64,000 nt of DNA, from NCBI RefSeq assembly GCF_900119165.1, contig NZ_FPJG01000006.1, forward strand, positions 1,116,001 to 1,180,000, read 5' to 3'. Shown here piece after piece: positions 59,922 through 64,000 of this stretch. The position numbers were made by a program, and so were the translations under genes. The stretch's first letter is position 1. Each line of letters opens with the position of its first letter. The notes under the pieces were generated by a model. That model did not search any database, had not been told where the DNA came from, and saw nothing but the letters and a program-made list of their open reading frames with translations. Source of the DNA: Amycolatopsis australiensis. GTDB taxonomy: Bacteria > Actinomycetota > Actinomycetes > Mycobacteriales > Pseudonocardiaceae.

Positions 59922-61304
59922 ATGACACTGACCACTCCTGCCCCGGCCACCCCGGACCGGGCCGCCCGGCCGGACCGGCGGCCGTGGTTCATGCTGGCCG
60001 TCCTGCTGCTCGGCCAGTTCATGGCGCTGCTCGACGTCACCGTCGTGAACGTCGCCATGACCGACATCCGCACCGACCTGCACGCGTCCGGCGCCGCGCT
60101 GCAGCTCGTCGTTTCCGGCTACACCGTGGGCTACGCGATGTTGCTGATCACCGGAGCCCGGCTGGGCGAACTGTTCGGACGGCGACGGCTGTTCGTCACC
60201 GGCGTCGTCACTTTCACCGTCTGCTCGCTGCTGTGCGGGCTCGCGCCCGGCGCGGGCTTCCTGATCGTCGCGCGGATCGCGCAAGGCGCCGGGGCGGCGT
60301 TGATGATGCCGCAGGTCATCAGCGTCATCCAGGCGCAGTTCACCGGTGCCGCGCGAGCGAAGGCGCTGAGCGCGTACACCGCCGTCATTTCGGTCGCGTT
60401 CGTGGCCGGTCAGGTGCTCGGCGGCGTCCTCGTCGGCGCGGACCTGTTCGGCACGGGCTGGCGGCCGGTCTTCCTGGTCAACGTGCCGATCGGGGTGCTC
60501 GTGGCCGTTCTCGCCGTCAAGCTGCTGCCCGGCAGCGTGGCCAAGGCGGGCCGCCGGCTCGACCTCGCCGGCCTGGCGATCGCCGTGCCCGCCGTGGTGC
60601 TGGCCGTGCTGCCGCTGGTGCTCGGACACGAAACCGGCTGGCCGGCCTGGACGTTCGTGTCGATGGCGGTGGGCGCGCTGCTGGCCGTGGTGTTCGTGGT
60701 CGTCGAACGCCGGGTGGCCGACCCGCTCGTCGATCTCGCCGTGCTCAGGATCCGCGGGGTCGCGCCGGGTTTGGCGACGCTCGCAACGGGCGTCGCGTCC
60801 TACGGCGGATTCCTCTTCTGCGTGTCGCTGCACCTGCAGTCGGGCCTTGGCAAGACGGCGATGGCCGCCGGCCTGGCGATGGCGCCGGGCGGCATCGTCT
60901 TCGGCCTGTGCGGGTTCTTCTGGAACCGGCTGCCGAGGCGGGTGCACGGGTGGCTGACCCCGTGCGGTTACGTGGGATCGGCCGTCGCCTACGCGCTGCT
61001 CGGCCTGGGCAGCGACGGCGGGACGTTGTTCTTCGTCGCCCTGGTGCTGTTCGGCCTCTCGATGGGGCCGGCGTTCGGCTCCCTGATGGTGAACGCGCTG
61101 ACGCACGTCCCGCTCGAGCGCGCGGCGGATGTCAGCGGCCTGCTGACCACCACGCTGCAGCTCGGCCAGGTCGTCGGCGTGGCCACGTTCGGCAGCCTGT
61201 TCCTGACGCTGGCCGCGACGTCGTCCGCGACCGCCCTCACCACGACCATGACCTGCGCCGCCGCGCTGCTGCTCGCCGGCGCAGGCCTGTCGCTCAGGCG
61301 GTAG
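59922..61304 (+). CDS. MFS transporter, DHA2-type drug:H+ antiporter
   Basis: A 460-residue major facilitator with about 14 hydrophobic segments. DHA2 hallmarks are LDVTVVNVAMTDI in helix 1, GARLGELFGRRR (motif A) and the antiporter motif C GQVLGGVLVG. It exports toxic compounds or antibiotics in exchange for protons. ATG 59922 is used. It is regulated most likely by the divergent HTH/MmyB-type protein. The 3' end overlaps the convergent GlsB-like gene by 11 bp. Confidence 0.9.
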   Translation: MTLTTPAPATPDRAARPDRRPWFMLAVLLLGQFMALLDVTVVNVAMTDIRTDLHASGAALQLVVSGYTVGYAMLLITGARLGELFGRRRLFVTGVVTFTVCSLLCGLAPGAGFLIVARIAQGAGAALMMPQVISVIQAQFTGAARAKALSAYTAVISVAFVAGQVLGGVLVGADLFGTGWRPVFLVNVPIGVLVAVLAVKLLPGSVAKAGRRLDLAGLAIAVPAVVLAVLPLVLGHETGWPAWTFVSMAVGALLAVVFVVVERRVADPLVDLAVLRIRGVAPGLATLATGVASYGGFLFCVSLHLQSGLGKTAMAAGLAMAPGGIVFGLCGFFWNRLPRRVHGWLTPCGYVGSAVAYALLGLGSDGGTLFFVALVLFGLSMGPAFGSLMVNALTHVPLERAADVSGLLTTTLQLGQVVGVATFGSLFLTLAATSSATALTTTMTCAAALLLAGAGLSLRR

Positions 61305-61587
61305 TGCGGTTGCCGCCCTTGACCTTGGCGTAGATGGCCGACGCCGCGATGACGCCGACGACCGCCGCGACGATCTGGAAGATGTGCCGGATCCAGTCGA
61401 TGCCGGACGTGTGGCGCACGCCGAACACACCGGCCAGCCAGTTGCCGATGAACGCGGCGACGATGCCGACCACGATCGTCAGCCAGATCGGGATCTTCTG
61501 GTCTCCTGGCGCGAACAGCCTGCCCAGTACGCCCAGGATCAGGCCGACGATGATCGTCGAGATGATGCCCCAAAGTCCGCCGAGCAC
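61294..61587 (-). CDS. GlsB/YeaQ/YmgE family stress-response membrane protein
   Basis: A 97-residue protein with three hydrophobic helices and the family pattern GLILGVLGRLFAPGDQKIPIWLTIVVGIVAAFIGNWLAG (in part). Members are stress-induced small membrane proteins of unclear activity. GTG 61587 has GAGGAGG 6 nt upstream. A second copy lies 142 bp upstream on the same strand. Confidence 0.9.
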   Translation of the reverse strand: MLGGLWGIISTIIVGLILGVLGRLFAPGDQKIPIWLTIVVGIVAAFIGNWLAGVFGVRHTSGIDWIRHIFQIVAAVVGVIAASAIYAKVKGGNRTTA

Positions 61588-61677
61588 AGTTGCCTCCTCG
61601 GATAGCCGACAGCGTCACGGTGACACCGATCCGGCCGCCGCGCCCGTCCGGACCCACGAAGGGGTGACAACGAAAAG

Positions 61678-61713
61678 CCCGGCCCGGTTCGCTCGGAGGC
61701 GAACCGGGCCGGG
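61678..61713 (-). terminator. rho-independent terminator after second GlsB-like gene
   Basis: CCCGGCCCGGTTCGC (61678-61692) pairs with GCGAACCGGGCCGGG (61699-61713) in a 15-bp stem, followed on the minus strand by CTTTTCG. It separates the two GlsB-like genes, so each has its own transcript. Confidence 0.85.
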
Positions 61714-61729
61714 CCGGGATCCGGGGGCG

Positions 61730-62005
61730 TTACCTGGTGACGCCACGGCGGCCGTAGGCGCCCGCCGCGATGCTGACACCGATCGCGGCCAGCACCACCT
61801 GAGTGAGGATTTCCAGCCAGTCGATGCCGTTGGTGTCGGCGTACCCGAGACCGCGTGCGATGGCCGTGCCGATGAACGCGGCGATGATACCGATCACAAT
61901 GGTCAGCCAGATCGGGATGTTCTGCTTGCCGGGGGCGACCAGACGGCCCAGCACACCGATGATCAGCCCGACGATGAGTGCGCTGACGATGCCGGCGACA
62001 GTCAT
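61730..62005 (-). CDS. GlsB/YeaQ/YmgE family stress-response membrane protein, second copy
   Basis: A 91-residue paralogue of the 61294 gene: IVGLIIGVLGRLVAPGKQNIPIWLTIVIGIIAAFIG (in part), with similar spacing and three hydrophobic segments. ATG 62005 is chosen with GAGGAG 5-10 nt upstream; the longer frame is leader. A terminator follows, so it is not in an operon with its copy. Confidence 0.9.
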   Translation of the reverse strand: MTVAGIVSALIVGLIIGVLGRLVAPGKQNIPIWLTIVIGIIAAFIGTAIARGLGYADTNGIDWLEILTQVVLAAIGVSIAAGAYGRRGVTR

Positions 62006-62093
62006 CACATTCTCCTCTCCAGGATCCGCGGACCCGGCCAATCGGGTCCGTCGGACTCGGTGAGCGGAATGCCCGCCCTGTCCGGACCTGAAA

Positions 62094-62136
62094 CACGAAA
62101 ATGGCCCCTCCCCGGCGGGAAGGGGCCATTTTCGTG
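62094..62136 (-). terminator. rho-independent terminator after fadE5-like gene
   Basis: CACGAAAATGGCCCCT (62094-62109) pairs with AGGGGCCATTTTCGTG (62121-62136), a perfect 16-bp stem whose minus-strand exit is T-rich. It lies 5 bp beyond the acyl-CoA dehydrogenase stop. Confidence 0.88.
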
Positions 62137-62140
62137 ACCG

Positions 62141-63976
62141 TCAGAACGCGGCTTCGTCGATCTCCATGAGCGCGTTGTCGGCGGCCTCCACGATGGCGCG
62201 GCGCGAGGTCAGCTCGGGCAGCACGTTCTTCGCGAAGAACGAGGCCACGGCCACCTTGCCCTCGTAGAACGGGACGTCCTTGGCGGACGCGCCCGCGTCG
62301 AGCTTGGCGATGGCGACCTCGGCGTGCTTGAGCAGCTGCCAGCCGATGAGCAGGTCGCCGACCGACATCAGCAGCCGGACCGTGTGCTGGCCGACCTTGT
62401 TGATGCTCTGCGGGTCCTCCTGCGACGCGGTGAGGTAGCCGATCATCGAGCCCAGCATGCCCTGCGTGTCCTCGAGGGCCTGCTTGAGCAGCGCGCGCTC
62501 GTTCTTCAGCCGGCCGTTGCCCGCCTCCGACTCGATGAACTTCGTGATCTCACCGGCGACGAAGGCCAGCGACTGGCCCTTGTCGCGGACGATCTTGCGG
62601 AAGAAGAAGTCCAGCGACTGGATCGCCGTGGTGCCCTCGTACAGCGAGTCGATCTTCGCGTCGCGGATGTACTGCTCGATCGGGTAGTCCTGCAGGAAGC
62701 CGGAACCGCCCAGCGTCTGCAGCGACTGCACGAGCTGCTCGGTGGCGCGCTCGGAGCCGACCCCCTTGACGATCGGCAGCAGCAGGTCGTTGACGCCGTG
62801 CGCGACCTTCTGGTCACCCTCGCCGGTCCACAGCTGATCCTGGAAGGACGCCGTGTACAGGTAGACCGCGCGGAGGCCTTCGGCGTACGCCTTCTGGAGC
62901 ATCAGCGAACGCCGGACGTCCGGGTGGTGCGTGATGGTGACGCGCGGCGCGGTCTTGTTCAGCATGTTCGGCAGGTCGGCGCCCTGGACGCGCTCCTTGG
63001 CGTACTCGAGGGCGTTGAGGTAACCGGTCGACAGCGTGGCGATGGCCTTGGTCCCGACCATCATCCGGGCGTACTCGATGACCTGGAACATCTGCGCGAT
63101 GCCGTCGTGCACCTCGCCGAGCAGCCAGCCCTTGGCCGGGGTGCCGTGCTGGCCGAAGGTCAGCTCGCACGTCGTCGAGGCCTTGATGCCCATCTTGTGC
63201 TCGATGTTGGTGACGAAGGCGCCGTTGCGCTCGCCCAGCTCACCGGTCTCGCTGTCGAAGTGGAACTTCGGCACGAGGAACAGCGACAGGCCCTTGGTGC
63301 CCGGCTTGGTCTCGATGCCGGGACCCTCGGGACGGGCCAGCACCAGGTGCATGATGTTCTCGACCATGTCGTTCTCGGCCGAGGTGATGAACCGCTTGAC
63401 GCCGTCGATGTGCCAGGAGCCGTCCTCCTGCTTGGTGGCCTTGGTACGGCCCGCGCCGACGTCCGAACCGGCGTCCGGCTCGGTCAGCACCATGGTGGCG
63501 CCCCAGCCCTTGTCGATCATGATCCGGGCCCAGCGCTTCTGCTCTTCGGTGCCGTTCTTGTCGACGATCATCGCGAAGTTCGGGCCCGCCATGTACATGA
63601 ACAGCGGGGCGTTGGCGCCGAGGATCAGCTCGGAGGCCGCCCACTGGACCGTCGGGGGCAGGCCGAAGCCGCCGAGGTCGTTGGTGAGGCCGAGCCGCCA
63701 CCACTCGCCCTCCATGAGCTGGCGGTAGCTCTTCTTGAACGACTCGGGGATGGTGACGCTGAAGGTCTTCGGGTCGTAGACCGGCGGGTTGCGGTCGGCG
63801 TCGGCGAAGGACTCGGCGAGCGGACCGGTGGCGAGCTTGTTCAGCTCGGCCAGCACACCGCGCGCGGTCTCCTCGTCGGACTCGGCGAGCACACCCTTGC
63901 CAAGGCGCTCCTGCACGCCGAGTACCTCGAAGAGGTTGAACTCCAGGTCTCGGACGTTGCTCTTGTAGTGGCCCAT
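62141..63976 (-). CDS. fadE5: acyl-CoA dehydrogenase, FadE5-like
   Basis: A 611-residue FAD-dependent acyl-CoA dehydrogenase, the exact length of mycobacterial FadE5. It opens [20 protein letters not shown]. It has [18 protein letters not shown] for FAD and substrate contacts, [13 protein letters not shown], and the catalytic base region [20 protein letters not shown]. The C-terminal ACDH_C-like extension is present. It performs the first step of beta-oxidation on a broad substrate range, by family. Its usual partners fadA2/fabG4/htdX are 32 kb away in this window. The gene is complete; only its promoter is partly cut by the window end. Confidence 0.93.
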   Translation of the reverse strand: MGHYKSNVRDLEFNLFEVLGVQERLGKGVLAESDEETARGVLAELNKLATGPLAESFADADRNPPVYDPKTFSVTIPESFKKSYRQLMEGEWWRLGLTNDLGGFGLPPTVQWAASELILGANAPLFMYMAGPNFAMIVDKNGTEEQKRWARIMIDKGWGATMVLTEPDAGSDVGAGRTKATKQEDGSWHIDGVKRFITSAENDMVENIMHLVLARPEGPGIETKPGTKGLSLFLVPKFHFDSETGELGERNGAFVTNIEHKMGIKASTTCELTFGQHGTPAKGWLLGEVHDGIAQMFQVIEYARMMVGTKAIATLSTGYLNALEYAKERVQGADLPNMLNKTAPRVTITHHPDVRRSLMLQKAYAEGLRAVYLYTASFQDQLWTGEGDQKVAHGVNDLLLPIVKGVGSERATEQLVQSLQTLGGSGFLQDYPIEQYIRDAKIDSLYEGTTAIQSLDFFFRKIVRDKGQSLAFVAGEITKFIESEAGNGRLKNERALLKQALEDTQGMLGSMIGYLTASQEDPQSINKVGQHTVRLLMSVGDLLIGWQLLKHAEVAIAKLDAGASAKDVPFYEGKVAVASFFAKNVLPELTSRRAIVEAADNALMEIDEAAF

Positions 63977-64000
63977 GTCGTCACTCCAATGTGTTCGGCT

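Noticed and set aside
58977..61430. Long minus-strand open frame extending the LRR protein upstream
   Set aside because: The upstream part is antisense to the MFS gene and out of frame with the HTH gene. The LRR gene begins at 58976 with a coupled start.
1..64000. CRISPR arrays, rRNA or tRNA genes, insertion sequences, integrase or phage genes
   Set aside because: None recognised by eye on either strand: no regular direct repeats, no transposase or integrase motifs, no tRNA cloverleaf noticed.

Overview
The window is high-GC actinobacterial chromosome. GTG starts are frequent, 4-bp ATGA/GTGA gene overlaps are common, and several genes look leaderless. Gene content points to a Pseudonocardiaceae-type genome such as Amycolatopsis: GTP-dependent PEPCK, F420-type luciferase-like oxidoreductases, an MctC-like monocarboxylate symporter, and the fadA2/fabG4/htdX/fadE5 gene set known from mycobacteria. 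The genus is an inference from gene content, not a database match. No rRNA, tRNA, CRISPR array, insertion sequence or prophage was recognised.

Layout. 1-3131: the end of a short-chain dehydrogenase, a methyltransferase and a NarL-type two-component system. 3260-9706: two dynamin-like GTPases enclosing a hypothetical gene, a small membrane protein, a TetR regulator and a GrpE-like protein, closed by an acidic DxDxDG-repeat protein and a terminator. 9860-11942: pckG with a long leader containing a terminator-like hairpin. 11965-16519: tandem LLM oxidoreductases, a two-gene ABC exporter, an EndoU/MafI-like fusion and an Xre regulator. 16684-22949: secreted S33 peptidase, monocarboxylate symporter pair, ceramidase-like and AhpD-like proteins, a MarR-GNAT fusion and a small basic ORF. 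23199-26512: an AAA ATPase, an S1-like protein, a TipA-type MerR regulator with a textbook 19-bp-spacer promoter, and DoxX.

26564-32197 is a fatty-acid module. It has fadA2-like thiolase divergent from fabG4-like reductase and htdX-like hydratase, a TetR regulator, and two SCP2-like proteins. Matching CTACT-N4-AGTAG-type operators lie in the two divergent promoter regions. 32194-38969 is the most unusual segment: a six-gene, one-strand island with Vsr-like endonuclease, HTH plus GHKL (MORC/Hsp90-like) ATPase, two proteins of unknown function, a C5-methyltransferase-like protein lacking the catalytic Pro-Cys, and an intact C5 methyltransferase. It looks like a restriction or defence system whose main effector is not obvious.

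39005-42733 has FxsA, a decayed divergent TetR/MDR gene pair and a TetR-controlled ABC exporter. 42747-46306 is a branched-chain 2-oxoacid dehydrogenase operon (E1 alpha, E1 beta, E2). 46667-50928 has an M20 peptidase and a glutamate-type ABC importer. 50984-62005 holds a beta-repeat membrane protein, SMI1/KNR4-like, NHL-thioredoxin, GroES-like and VanW-like proteins, an HTH/LRR pair, an MFS exporter and two GlsB-like membrane proteins. 62141-63976 is a fadE5-like acyl-CoA dehydrogenase.
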